The notes under the pieces are model-generated. The model was not told the DNA's origin. It saw only the letters and a list, made by a program, of their open reading frames with translations, and ran no database searches. Positions 24,086 through 32,685 of a stretch of DNA of 64,000 nt are shown here, one piece after another; position 1 is the stretch's first letter; the number at the start of each line of letters is the position of its first letter. A program made the position numbers and the translations under genes. This stretch comes from G963665215 sp963665215. GTDB taxonomy: Bacteria > Chloroflexota > Dehalococcoidia > Lucifugimonadales > CAUZJF01. The stretch is from the NCBI GenBank assembly GCA_963665215.2, contig CAXXWW010000017.1, positions 620,001 through 684,000 on the forward strand. The letters run 5' to 3'.

Positions 24086-25096
24086 TCACAGCTTGGCCAG
24101 CTTGGTGAACCTGCCTCCGATCAGCCACTCGGCCACGTATATGTTCCCGTCACCGTCCACCGCCATGCCATGGGGGCTGTTGAACTTACCCTGCTCCAGG
24201 AGGGGAGGACGGACGCTTTCACCCTGCTCGTTCTTGACGTTGGGCCAGCCGTCGACGTCGCACACCTCCAGGTTGGCCCCCAGGTACGTGACGAGCCTGT
24301 CGTCGCGGTCGAGAACGGCCAGCCTGGCCCTGAGCTCAGCTATGATAAGCAGCTCGCCGTGGCTGTCAATTCCGCTCGGGCTGGTAAGGAAGTCGGAGCC
24401 AAACACGCGCTTGTAGTTGCCCTCGAGATCGTATACCTGGACTCGACCGTTGCTCCGGTCGGCGACGTATAGCTCGGGCTCCCCCTTTCGCGTGTCGACA
24501 AAGATGGCGTGGGGACAGCTGAACGCGCCCGCGTCACCCTCTTCGCCGTTAATGCTGCTGACGTAGCTGCCGCTCTTATCGTAACGGTGAACGTAGCTCG
24601 CCCCGTAACCGTCGGTGACCCAGACGTCGCCGTTGCCGCCGTGGCGTTCCTGGTTGACCGCGACCCATGTGGGCATGTAGTCGCCCTCCCGATAGACCGC
24701 CAGGTCCGGCCGCTCGAGGCTCGCGACGGTCCGGCCGTCCAGCGTCATCTTGACGACCTGGCCAGACACCGGCCCGTTCCCGGCCGGGTACTCGTAGCCG
24801 TTCTTGGCGAATCGCTTTCGACCGTTGTCGGCTATCCACAGGTATTCGGTGTCACCATCCTTGACCAGAGTGATACCGTGCGCTTCGGTAAGGCCGCTGG
24901 GCCAGGAGCGCTCTAGATTGCCGTCCCCGTCAAAGACCAGGACCGTGGCGTCCTCCTGATGAAGTGCGATGACGTGGCCCGACTCGCTGATCGCAACCCC
25001 GTGGTGCGCCCAACCCGATCTGGCGCTCTCTGTATCCGGAATCTTGGCCCACTGTTCAACCCATTCATACGTGCTGTCACCGCTTCCGATGCGCAT
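24086..25096 (-). CDS. NHL-type six-bladed beta-propeller protein
   Basis: 336 residues without a signal peptide. Repeated propeller strands are visible: HHGVAISESGHVIALHQED, GITLVKDGDTEYLWIADNG, WVAVNQERHGGNGDVWVTDG, HAIFVDTRKGEPELYVADR, GIDSHGELLIIAELRARLAV and HGMAVDGDGNIYVAEW. It resembles the NHL/SMP-30/peptidyl-amidating-lyase group, many of which are lactonases or lyases, but I cannot identify catalytic residues with certainty. It lies 161 bp after the zinc dehydrogenase on the same strand and may share its transcript. Confidence 0.85.
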   Translation of the reverse strand: MRIGSGDSTYEWVEQWAKIPDTESARSGWAHHGVAISESGHVIALHQEDATVLVFDGDGNLERSWPSGLTEAHGITLVKDGDTEYLWIADNGRKRFAKNGYEYPAGNGPVSGQVVKMTLDGRTVASLERPDLAVYREGDYMPTWVAVNQERHGGNGDVWVTDGYGASYVHRYDKSGSYVSSINGEEGDAGAFSCPHAIFVDTRKGEPELYVADRSNGRVQVYDLEGNYKRVFGSDFLTSPSGIDSHGELLIIAELRARLAVLDRDDRLVTYLGANLEVCDVDGWPNVKNEQGESVRPPLLEQGKFNSPHGMAVDGDGNIYVAEWLIGGRFTKLAKL

Positions 25097-25257
25097 ACTC
25101 CGACCTCCTCTTGGCTGGGCGCTGCGGTTGAATCTCTATGATGTTCACCGGGGCCGTCGATGGTTGCGTGCCGGGTTCCGCCATCACATGTGCGCCGCTC
25201 CGACCGGCAGGACGTCCAGCGGCGGCCGGCGGGCCGGCACCCATGCCTCAAAGCTCG

Positions 25258-26409
25258 TTACGGGTTCAGAATAACCTTGGTGTAGCCGTCTTCGCGCCGG
25301 TCGAACTTGGTGTACGCCTGCGGCGCCTCGTCCAGCGGCACCTCGTGGGACACCACGAAGCTGGGCTTGGCCCTTCCAGTGCTGATCAGGTCCCTGAGAT
25401 AAGCGTTGTAGCGCTTGACGTTGCACTGGCCGGTCCCCAGCCGGAGGCCCTTCTCAAAGAGCCTACCGAAGTTGATCGACAGGGCGCCGCGCTTGGCGCT
25501 CTCGTTCACTCCACCCGGATCGGATGGTACGTACAGACCGGGTATACCGAGGGCGCCCGTGGGATTCACCGCATCGATTAGCTGGTTCAGCACGATGTTC
25601 GGTACCTCGTTCTGCTCTCCGCCAACGGCGGAGGAGCCGGCACTGGTCGCCTGGTAGCCGACGGCGTCGATCCCCTTGTCAACCCCCGTTCCGCCCCGCC
25701 TGTCCTTGATTTGCTCGACGGGGTCCGACTCATCGTAGTTGATCGGTATCGCTCCGATACTTTCCGCCTTGTCCAGACGCTCACGCACGTGGTCGACGGA
25801 GTATACTTCGGCGGCGCCTCTGATGATGCAGCTGTATACCGCCATCAGCCCCACGGGGCCCGCCCCGAACACCGCAACACTCTCACCCGGCTTGACGTCC
25901 GCCAGCTCAGCCCCGTGGTAGCCGGTTGGAAAGATATCAGCAAGCATGGCGTAGTCCGCCTCGTGCTCGGTGCCCGCCGGGAGTGGCAAGCAGTTGAAGT
26001 CTGCGAATGGGACCTGCAGGTACTCGGCCTGACCCCCAACCCAAGGCCCCATGGCAACGTAGCCGTACGCGCCCCCTGCGAACCCCGGATTGACCGTGGT
26101 GCAGAAGCCGGTGAAGCCACGCTGGCAGTTCTTGCAGAAGCCGCAGGCCACGTTGAAAGGCATCACCACCCTGTCGCCTACCTTCCGCTCCTTGACCGCA
26201 GCGCCGACCTCCTGCACCACACCCATGTTCTCGTGGCCGAACACGATGCCTGGCTCCGCTGCTGTCCGACCCTCGTACATGTGGAGGTCGGACCCGCAGA
26301 TGCAGGAAGACGTGATCTTGACGATCGCGTCGTTGGGGTGCATGAGCTTCGGGTCCGGTACGCTCTCTACAGCGACTTCGAAAGGCTTTTTGTAAACGAC
26401 GGCTCTCAT
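25258..26409 (-). CDS. Zinc-dependent alcohol dehydrogenase, glutathione-independent formaldehyde dehydrogenase-like
   Basis: 383 residues from the ATG at 26409, which has GAGGAGGAG upstream; the frame extends 25 codons further but without a better start. Catalytic zinc region SCICGSDLHMYEGR and GHENMGVV; structural zinc CGFCKNCQRGFTGFC (C-x2-C-x2-C-x7-C); Rossmann motif VFGAGPVGLMAVY. The long stretch NPGFAGGAYGYVAMGPWVGG is typical of the FdhA-like subgroup, which keeps NAD tightly bound. The substrate may be formaldehyde or another small aldehyde or alcohol. A consensus promoter lies about 300 nt upstream. Confidence 0.9.
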   Translation of the reverse strand: MRAVVYKKPFEVAVESVPDPKLMHPNDAIVKITSSCICGSDLHMYEGRTAAEPGIVFGHENMGVVQEVGAAVKERKVGDRVVMPFNVACGFCKNCQRGFTGFCTTVNPGFAGGAYGYVAMGPWVGGQAEYLQVPFADFNCLPLPAGTEHEADYAMLADIFPTGYHGAELADVKPGESVAVFGAGPVGLMAVYSCIIRGAAEVYSVDHVRERLDKAESIGAIPINYDESDPVEQIKDRRGGTGVDKGIDAVGYQATSAGSSAVGGEQNEVPNIVLNQLIDAVNPTGALGIPGLYVPSDPGGVNESAKRGALSINFGRLFEKGLRLGTGQCNVKRYNAYLRDLISTGRAKPSFVVSHEVPLDEAPQAYTKFDRREDGYTKVILNP

Positions 26410-26714
26410 GGGTATCTCCTCCTCTTGAGCGGTTTCCAACAATTCCCCGGTGCCGCACGACTCGGCGCACCGCGGTCCTGGCATAACACCCCACTCAGCA
26501 CGTACTTGCGGAGAGCGGGCTGGCTCGCGCGCAGGAGACTTCGGACCGGACGGTCGTTACTGGCATCTTTGCTGATCGAATGGCACGCTGCCAGAATTTT
26601 CGAGCATCCGGGCCAGAGTTGCCGGGGCTTGATTTGAGGGCCGCGCTGGCATCCGGGGGAGACGGCTCGCGGGGAGGGTAACCGGGTGAAATTCTGCCCT
26701 CCTGAGCCAAGGGC

Positions 26715-26743
26715 ATTGTATTTACGGCCACACCGCGTGTCAA
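26715..26743 (-). promoter_or_regulatory. Promoter of the 26409 dehydrogenase gene
   Basis: Minus strand TTGACA (26738-26743), 17-bp spacer, TACAAT (26715-26720). The start of transcription would be near 26707, leaving a leader of nearly 300 nt before the ATG at 26409. The leader (26410-26707) holds no ORF that I trust and matches no riboswitch I recognise. Confidence 0.7.
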
Positions 26744-26894
26744 CCCCTGGTCGCGCAGGCCAGCCTGGACCGGTTATTCTGCGTGTTACCAGCCTGGCCG
26801 TCCCCTCCCGCGGGGGTGCGTGCCGGCCATGTCCTGAGCGCCGGCGAAGGCGTGTCCTTCTGACGTAAATTCCTCCCCCCCCCCTCGTGGCCAG

Positions 26895-28180
26895 TGTATG
26901 GACCGGACACATGGTGGACGGGTGTTCGGAGACATGGTGGACACATTTGAGTATGTTAGGCATCGTGCCTGAGGTCAAGCTGGGCGATTTGATGAGTGGC
27001 GAAGAAGACGTTCCAGACTCCATCGTCAGTTGTCGGCCGAATAGCCACTGGCATGCCCTTGAAGGCCTTAGGTACCTTGAAGATACGGCCAAACAACTGG
27101 AGCCTACCTTTGTCGTGAACACGGCGTACCAGGTCGGTTGGTTCGTACTCCAAGGGTGGAAGGACCTCGGGAAACAGTCTTTGGCTCACTTGGTACTTGG
27201 TGGCCGGAGTAGCAAGGTCAAGGGCGTCATGGGGCCGCTCCAAGTTGTAGATGTCCCGCCACAGGTCGAAGGCTCTCTGGCAGTGCGCCAGATCAGTGAA
27301 GCTGCTCCCCTGCAGCACTTCAACGGTCATGGTTCGGTGGAAGCGCTCATCTTTTCCCTGTGTCTGAGGGTGATAAGGGCGTCCATGACTGACTCCGATG
27401 CCCAACCTCAGCAGCCAGACTGTAAAAGGTGTGTAGGGGTGGTCTTGGTCATGGCCCCACGGGGAGCCATTGTCCATCAACATTGTGTTGGGCAGGCCGT
27501 AGCGCCGGAAGATAGCCGTCAGGCGCTGTTGCACCATCTCTCCCTGCTCGTTACCGCAGGCCTGCAGCCCCAAGGCAAACCGAGAGTGATCGTCCAGAAC
27601 AGTCAGAGGGTGGCAGCGTCCTCGGGTAAGGGGGAAGTGGCCTTTGAAGTCCATCTGCCACAGGTCGTTGGGTGCCTGGTGTTCAAATCGCTGCCAGGAA
27701 CGGTGCTTGGGCCCCTCGGCGGGGTCAATGCGGCCATGACGACGCAAGATCGCCGTGATAGTACTGGGGGCCGGCATGTCCGCCTCAAACACATCCCTGC
27801 GGTCCAAAAGCCACCGTCGCAGCTTACGAGCTCCCCAGGCCGGATGGGCCGCACGGGCAGACAGCACCGCCTGCTCAACCTGCGATGGGGTACGTGCAGG
27901 CGAGTAGTGAGGCCGCCGCGGCAGCTCGACCAGGCCTGCCTCGCTCCCTTCACGGAAACGCCCAAGCCACTTGTATCCAGTCGTAGGGCTGATCCCGAAG
28001 CGACGGCAAAGGCCCCTTTTGTTGGTGCCTTCAGCCTGCGCCAGCTCCACGAACTCTCTCCTCTGAGACATAACGGACATCTCCTTCCATGGCATGACCA
28101 CCTCCTTGTAATGAAGTCATGCCTATTATGGTGTCCACCATGTCCCCGAACATGTGTAAGCTATGTCCCCGGTCTATACA
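26895..28180 (-). mobile_element. IS481-family insertion sequence, intact, with 6-bp target duplication
   Basis: 1286 bp. The ends are imperfect inverted repeats: TGTATGGACCGGACACAT at the left and TGTATAGACCGGGGACAT (reading inward) at the right, each followed by a second GTTCGG-GACATGGTGGACAC block. The target GGCCAG is repeated directly at 26889-26894 and 28181-28186. One transposase gene fills the element. It inserted between the dehydrogenase region and the SRAP gene and breaks no recognisable gene. Confidence 0.92.
26956..28071 (-). CDS. IS481-family transposase (DDE integrase fold)
   Basis: 371 residues from the ATG at 28071 (AGGAG about 10 nt upstream; an upstream ATG at 28101 is less likely). 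N-terminal helix-turn-helix (NKRGLCRRFGISPTTGYKWL), then rve core: WQMDFKGHF (first Asp), LMDNGSPWG (second Asp) and the Glu in GKDERFHRTMTVEVL. No stop or frameshift, so the element may be active. Confidence 0.93.
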   Translation of the reverse strand: MSQRREFVELAQAEGTNKRGLCRRFGISPTTGYKWLGRFREGSEAGLVELPRRPHYSPARTPSQVEQAVLSARAAHPAWGARKLRRWLLDRRDVFEADMPAPSTITAILRRHGRIDPAEGPKHRSWQRFEHQAPNDLWQMDFKGHFPLTRGRCHPLTVLDDHSRFALGLQACGNEQGEMVQQRLTAIFRRYGLPNTMLMDNGSPWGHDQDHPYTPFTVWLLRLGIGVSHGRPYHPQTQGKDERFHRTMTVEVLQGSSFTDLAHCQRAFDLWRDIYNLERPHDALDLATPATKYQVSQRLFPEVLPPLEYEPTDLVRRVHDKGRLQLFGRIFKVPKAFKGMPVAIRPTTDDGVWNVFFATHQIAQLDLRHDA

Positions 28181-28231
28181 GGCCAGGAGGTAGGCTTGGG
28201 GGATGGTCGAAAGGGAGTTAAAAACACCCCG

Positions 28232-28903
28232 CTAGACCATGCGCTGCACCGGTTCTATGCAGGCAGGGTCCTCGTTCCGCCAGTTGTTTACCACGGAGGA
28301 CACTTCATACGCCTCCATCTCGCTGGCCGCATATGGGACCAGCAGCTCTCTAAGATCGGCGGATGGCGTTCCCGGGTCAATCCAGATGCTCGCGGCGTCC
28401 CCTGGGAGCATCACAGGCATCCGGTCGTGGACCGGCCCAGTGAGCTCATTTGCCACCGTGGTGATGATGCAACATGAGCGCACGCGCTCCCCCTCAGGCG
28501 AGCGCCACGTCTCCCACACGCCTGCGAAGGCGAATAGCTCCCACGACTTGAGGCCGATGCGGAACGGCGTCCTTGTCTTGCCCGCCTTATGCCACTCGTA
28601 GTAGCCGTCGGCCACGATTAGACACCGCCGCTCTTGCAGCGCAAAGCGGAACGGCCACTTCTCAGCCACCGACTCGCCCCGTGCATTGATGGGCCGCCTT
28701 CCGCCCTTGGGGTCCTTGCTACCCGATGGAATCAGGCCCCACTTGAGCATTGCCGCACGTCTCTCCCCGTCGTTTATAATGGCGAGGACATCCTGATTGG
28801 GCGCGATGTTGTATCGGGGGAATATCCAGCTCGGGTCGAGACTCACATCGAAGGAGCCCCCGATTTCCACGCCCCTCTTGACGAGGCCGTATCTTCCACA
28901 CAT
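28232..28903 (-). CDS. SOS response-associated peptidase (SRAP/YedK/HMCES family)
   Basis: 223 residues. Catalytic Cys2 directly after the start (MCGRYGLV), with NARGES, ADGYYEW and PVHDRMPVML, the family motifs. These proteins form a thiazolidine crosslink through Cys2 with abasic sites in single-stranded DNA and so shield them from error-prone bypass. It lies 45 bp after dnaE2 in the same direction, so it probably belongs to the damage-tolerance block with dnaE2 and imuB. Confidence 0.95.
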   Translation of the reverse strand: MCGRYGLVKRGVEIGGSFDVSLDPSWIFPRYNIAPNQDVLAIINDGERRAAMLKWGLIPSGSKDPKGGRRPINARGESVAEKWPFRFALQERRCLIVADGYYEWHKAGKTRTPFRIGLKSWELFAFAGVWETWRSPEGERVRSCCIITTVANELTGPVHDRMPVMLPGDAASIWIDPGTPSADLRELLVPYAASEMEAYEVSSVVNNWRNEDPACIEPVQRMV

Positions 28904-28948
28904 GTAGTCTGTTGCCCCGGTAAGACTTGTACTCTGACTCCGTGTACT

Positions 28949-31900
28949 CTACCGCCAGCTATGGGCCTCTGGCAAGGCGCTGGGCACCGTGACGCTCTCG
29001 GCGTGTGTGAGGGCTATGTTCATGGTGCCGTCTCGTCGGGAGACGATGCCTCGGACCGTTAGCACGGGCTCTCTTAGCACCATCCGGTAGCGCTCGTAGA
29101 CCTTTGGCCACACGACGATAGGTGTGTGTCCGAACTCGTCTTCCAGGGTGATGAAGACCGCCTTGCCCAACGGTCGCTGCCGGCGGATCACCAGGCCCGT
29201 GACGGTCACCTCCGTCCCACCCTTCAGATGAGGCACGTCGTCGCTGGACACGATGTCCGGGCTGAGGTACGGCCTCAGCTTCGCCATCATGTGTCCCCGT
29301 GGATAGAGGCCCATCGTCTGGTACTCGCCCGCCATGGCCTCCCATTCGCTGAGACCCGGCAGATGGGCCATGTCCTGCTCGACGGGGAGCGTCAGCGCCT
29401 GCTGGGCCCCGGTGGGACGATAGCGAAGCCCCACCTCCCACAGCGCCGTCCTGCGGTCCGCCGTCAGTGAGTCAAAGGCCCCTGCCGTCACCAGGTTCTC
29501 GATGGCATCCTGCCGCAGCCCCGTCCTCCGCATGGCGTCGGCCAGACTCTTGAACGGGCCGCCACGGTCTCTAGCCGCGACTATGGCTTCCGCGGCCGAC
29601 CCGCCCACACCCTTCACGTTGAAGAGGCCCAGCAGGAGGGCCTCGGGGGAGGGGGACTGGGGGTTGGGGGTTGGGGGTTGGGGATGGGTCGATCCCCTCC
29701 TCTCCCTTGAAGCCTGACTCAGAACTGGCCTCGGGAGGCGCTCGGTTCCTTCCTCTCCCTCCAAGGGAGAGGATTGAGAGCCTGCCCTGAGTCTGTCGAA
29801 GGGTGAGGGTGGTCCGACTATCGGCCGCAATCGTCCACACTGTGAATCCATATGCCGACTTTCGTCGGCCCCCCTCATCCTAACCTTCTCCCGCCAGGGG
29901 AGAAGGGACTTTTGAGACACCCCCCTTGAGGGGAGAGGATTGAGAGCCTGCCCTGAGTCTGTCGAAGGGTGAGGGTGAATGGTGCACTTCTCCACGCTGG
30001 CGTTGATGTCGGGGTTCAAGACTGTAATCTCGTGGCGCTTGGCGTCCTCTTTCAGGGTCTCCAGGTTGTAAAAGCCCATTGGCTGCTGGTTGAAGATGCC
30101 GACGAAGAACTCCAGCGGGTAGTAGTACTTGAGCCAGGCCATGTGGTATGCGGTTACGCCGAAGGCGAAGGCGTGGGCCTCGGGAAACATGTAGTGGCCG
30201 TTGAATTTTTCGAATATCCGCTCGGCCGCCTCCGGCGATACCCCCTTGGCAGCCGTCCCCTCCATAAAGTCGGCCCGGTACCGCTCTATGAGGGCCTCGC
30301 TATTCTTTCGTGTGAAGGCGCGGCGCAGCTTGTCTGCCTTCATCGCGGTGAAACCCGCCACGTCCATAGCCACCTGATTGACCTGGTCCTGGAAGAGGAT
30401 GATACCGAGCGTACGCTCCAGAGCATTCTTCTCCAGAGGGTGGTCGTAGGTCCAGGGGATGCCGAGGGTCCGGCGTTTGATGAACTGGCCGACGCCGTCA
30501 TTCACGCCGACCCCGGGCCGCACCGCTCCCACCTCGTAGGCCATGTCCGTAAGGTTGCGGGGCTTTATCCGGGTGATGGTCTGCATTTGCGCCGCCGACT
30601 CAACCTGGAAGATGCCAATGGTGTCGGCCCGGTGGAGCGAGTCGTAGACGGCCTCATCCTCGAAGTCTATGCGGGACAGGTCGATGTAGTAGCCGGTGCG
30701 CTCCTCGATGAGCTGAAGGGCTTCCTGCATCTGGGACAAGGCCCCGAGGGCCAGAAAGTCGATCTTGACGAAGCCGGCATCGTCTATGCTGTCCTTGTCC
30801 CAGTGGCACACATAGCGTCCCTCGATAGCGCTTGGCTGCACCGGCACATGATGTGTCAGCGGGGACGAGCCCAGGATCATGCCGCCGGGGTGTTGGGCCA
30901 GGTACTTGGGAAAGCCGTGTAGCTGCTCTGACAGGTTGATGAGGTCACGCCACACCGGTGCGTTGACCTTGTCCCGGAACTCGGGGAGGGCACGCATCTC
31001 CGATTCCAGCGCTCCGCCGTGGTGCGCGTCGACCCTCTTGGACAGCTTGTCCAGGTCTTCCGAAGGGAGCCCCAGGGCTTGACCCAGGTCTCGGATGGCG
31101 CCCTTTATCTTGTAGGTGCTTATCATGCCCGTGAGGACGGCGTGGTCCGGTCCCCACTCCTCATGCACCCGCTTTATCAGCTCCTCCCTGATGTTGCGGG
31201 GGAAGTCGAGATCGATGTCGGGTACCCCCCCTTCCATCTCGTCGGTCAGAAAACGGTCTAAGGAGAGGTCGAACTCGAGGGGGTCGATATGAGAGAGGCC
31301 GATGAGGTAGCCGATCAGCATGGCCACCGACGAGCCCCGGCCTCTACCCGGGGGCCGCTCTTCCAGGGGTATCTCGGGATCACTCAGTCCAAGCTCTATC
31401 ATGATATCCCGCGCCATCTGGATTATGTCGTGGTAGATCAGGAAAAAGCCTGCCAGGCCGTGCCTTTCGATTAGACCCAGCTCCTCCTCCAGCCTGTCCC
31501 TGACCTTCGCACTGATCGTTCCATATCTTCTTTGGGCCGCCTTGTAGCAGAGCTCCGTTAGATAGGACTGCGGCGTGTACCCGTCTGGTACCGGGTGGTC
31601 GGGAAAACGGTAGTCTATTTGACTCGCCAGGTCGAAGGAGCACCTGTCGGCCAGCCGCACCGTGCTCTCAATAGCCTCGGGGCAGCCGTCAAACAGGTCC
31701 GCCATTTGCGCCGGTGACTTCAGGTAGAACTGGCCGTTTGGCCTGCGCTCCCGGTGGCTCTCTTCCAGGGTCTTGTGATGGCGGATGGTGACCAGGGCGT
31801 CCTGTAGCCTGTGGCGGTCCGGCACGTGGTAGTGGGCGTTGTTGGTGGCTGTCACGCCCGCGCCGAGCTTTTTGCCCAGCTCGATGAGCCTCCGGTTGCG

Positions 31901-32410
31901 CTCGGTGTCGCCGTGGACCAGGTTCTGCTGCAGCTCGACGAACACTCCCCCCGTGCCAGACCACTCGAGGTAGTCCCGAAGCAGGGCCTCGGCCTGCTGG
32001 GAGCGCCCCTCTGACAGCAGGCTGGAGAGCCGGCCGTTGCGGCACCCCGTCAGCAGGATTATGCCCTCGGCGTGGGCCGCGATGCGCTTGGGGTCGAGCT
32101 GGGGGTCTCGCCTGTCGCCGTCGATGTAGGCGTAGGAGATGAGCCTGGACAGGTTGCTATAGCCCTTTTGCGTCTCGGCCAGAAGGGTCAGGTGGGAGCC
32201 ACCCTCTAGGGTGACCTCCGCTCCAATGATGGCCCGCACTTTCAGGTGCTTTGCTGTCTGAGCAAACTCCATGGCGCCACACAGGTTGTCATGGTCCGTG
32301 ATGGCCAGCGCGGGGTAGCCCAGCTCCTCGGCCCGGACCAGGAGCTCGCCGATAGAGGAGGCGCCCTCCTGGAATGAGTAGTTGCTGTGACAGTGTAGCT
32401 CGGCGTACAT
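28949..32410 (-). CDS. dnaE2: Error-prone DNA polymerase III alpha-like subunit DnaE2
   Basis: 1153 residues from the ATG at 32410. The frame is open 31 codons further, but that part is only a translated dispersed repeat. Order: PHP domain (YAELHCHSNYSFQEGASS; H6 and H8), palm with catalytic PDIDLDFP (about residue 398), fingers, helix-hairpin-helix (NVKGVGGSAAEAI) and OB fold (VTVTGLVIRRQRPLG). The N-terminal ELHCHSN-F/Y-SFxxGAS and short length mark DnaE2 rather than replicative DnaE. Residues about 811-922 are an in-frame insert made of dispersed-repeat DNA and a Pro-rich stretch, placed between the thumb/fingers and the HhH. DnaE2 works with ImuB in SOS mutagenesis. Confidence 0.93.
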   Translation of the reverse strand: MYAELHCHSNYSFQEGASSIGELLVRAEELGYPALAITDHDNLCGAMEFAQTAKHLKVRAIIGAEVTLEGGSHLTLLAETQKGYSNLSRLISYAYIDGDRRDPQLDPKRIAAHAEGIILLTGCRNGRLSSLLSEGRSQQAEALLRDYLEWSGTGGVFVELQQNLVHGDTERNRRLIELGKKLGAGVTATNNAHYHVPDRHRLQDALVTIRHHKTLEESHRERRPNGQFYLKSPAQMADLFDGCPEAIESTVRLADRCSFDLASQIDYRFPDHPVPDGYTPQSYLTELCYKAAQRRYGTISAKVRDRLEEELGLIERHGLAGFFLIYHDIIQMARDIMIELGLSDPEIPLEERPPGRGRGSSVAMLIGYLIGLSHIDPLEFDLSLDRFLTDEMEGGVPDIDLDFPRNIREELIKRVHEEWGPDHAVLTGMISTYKIKGAIRDLGQALGLPSEDLDKLSKRVDAHHGGALESEMRALPEFRDKVNAPVWRDLINLSEQLHGFPKYLAQHPGGMILGSSPLTHHVPVQPSAIEGRYVCHWDKDSIDDAGFVKIDFLALGALSQMQEALQLIEERTGYYIDLSRIDFEDEAVYDSLHRADTIGIFQVESAAQMQTITRIKPRNLTDMAYEVGAVRPGVGVNDGVGQFIKRRTLGIPWTYDHPLEKNALERTLGIILFQDQVNQVAMDVAGFTAMKADKLRRAFTRKNSEALIERYRADFMEGTAAKGVSPEAAERIFEKFNGHYMFPEAHAFAFGVTAYHMAWLKYYYPLEFFVGIFNQQPMGFYNLETLKEDAKRHEITVLNPDINASVEKCTIHPHPSTDSGQALNPLPSRGVSQKSLLPWREKVRMRGADESRHMDSQCGRLRPIVGPPSPFDRLRAGSQSSPLEGEEGTERLPRPVLSQASRERRGSTHPQPPTPNPQSPSPEALLLGLFNVKGVGGSAAEAIVAARDRGGPFKSLADAMRRTGLRQDAIENLVTAGAFDSLTADRRTALWEVGLRYRPTGAQQALTLPVEQDMAHLPGLSEWEAMAGEYQTMGLYPRGHMMAKLRPYLSPDIVSSDDVPHLKGGTEVTVTGLVIRRQRPLGKAVFITLEDEFGHTPIVVWPKVYERYRMVLREPVLTVRGIVSRRDGTMNIALTHAESVTVPSALPEAHSWR
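29645..29977. repeat. Dispersed-repeat DNA inserted in frame within dnaE2
   Basis: A 47-bp sequence beginning GGGAGAGGATTGAGAGCC occurs twice without mismatch, at 29765-29811 and 29931-29977, same orientation. Between them lies a hairpin (CTTCTCCC-GCC-AGGGGAGAAG type, about 29885-29905) and CCCCTCATCCTAACC, whose complement recurs at about 32587-32612 outside the gene. At the low end, 29645-29688 is a G-run tract (GGGGG separated by 2-3 nt, at least five runs) that could form a G-quadruplex and encodes the Pro-rich peptide. The dnaE2 frame is open throughout. Confidence 0.85.
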
Positions 32411-32685
32411 TTTCTTTCGTTTCCCACCCGCCCGCCCACTACCTGTCACCCTGAGCAAAGCGAAGGGTCTGGGGAGGGGCGGCCCTCTCTTCGGCTTGCA
32501 CACCCTTTGTACAAAGCCTGGTTAAGGATCAGAGGTTCTGCATGCGCTGCCCCCTCTGGACTCCCTGCTTTTGTTCCTCCTCCCTAGTGGGAGAAGGTTA
32601 GGATGAGGGGGACGCCTCTAGTACTTACTATGCGGTCTCAGCGCTCTTGCGATGAAACACCGACGTCGGGGCGTATAATGCCCCA
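32411..32685. repeat. Divergent intergenic region with dispersed repeats and a 12-bp palindrome
   Basis: 275 bp between dnaE2 and the methyltransferase gene. About 32440-32475 carries CCTGTCACCCTGAGCAAAGC-type repeat; about 32580-32612 carries GGGAGAAGGTTAGGATGAGG, complementary to a segment inside dnaE2. CTTTGTACAAAG at 32505-32516 is a perfect palindrome about 95 nt upstream of dnaE2 and could be an operator. No LexA-type GAAC-N4-GTTC box was seen here. Confidence 0.55.

Noticed and set aside
26410..26707. T-box riboswitch suggested by a GGACCGCGGTGCG stretch
   Set aside because: The full T-box motif (GGGTGGNACCGCG) and a specifier/antiterminator arrangement are missing, and the downstream gene is not a typical T-box target.
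28949..32410. dnaE2 as a pseudogene because of the repeat insert
   Set aside because: The frame stays open through the insert and all main domains before and after are intact.
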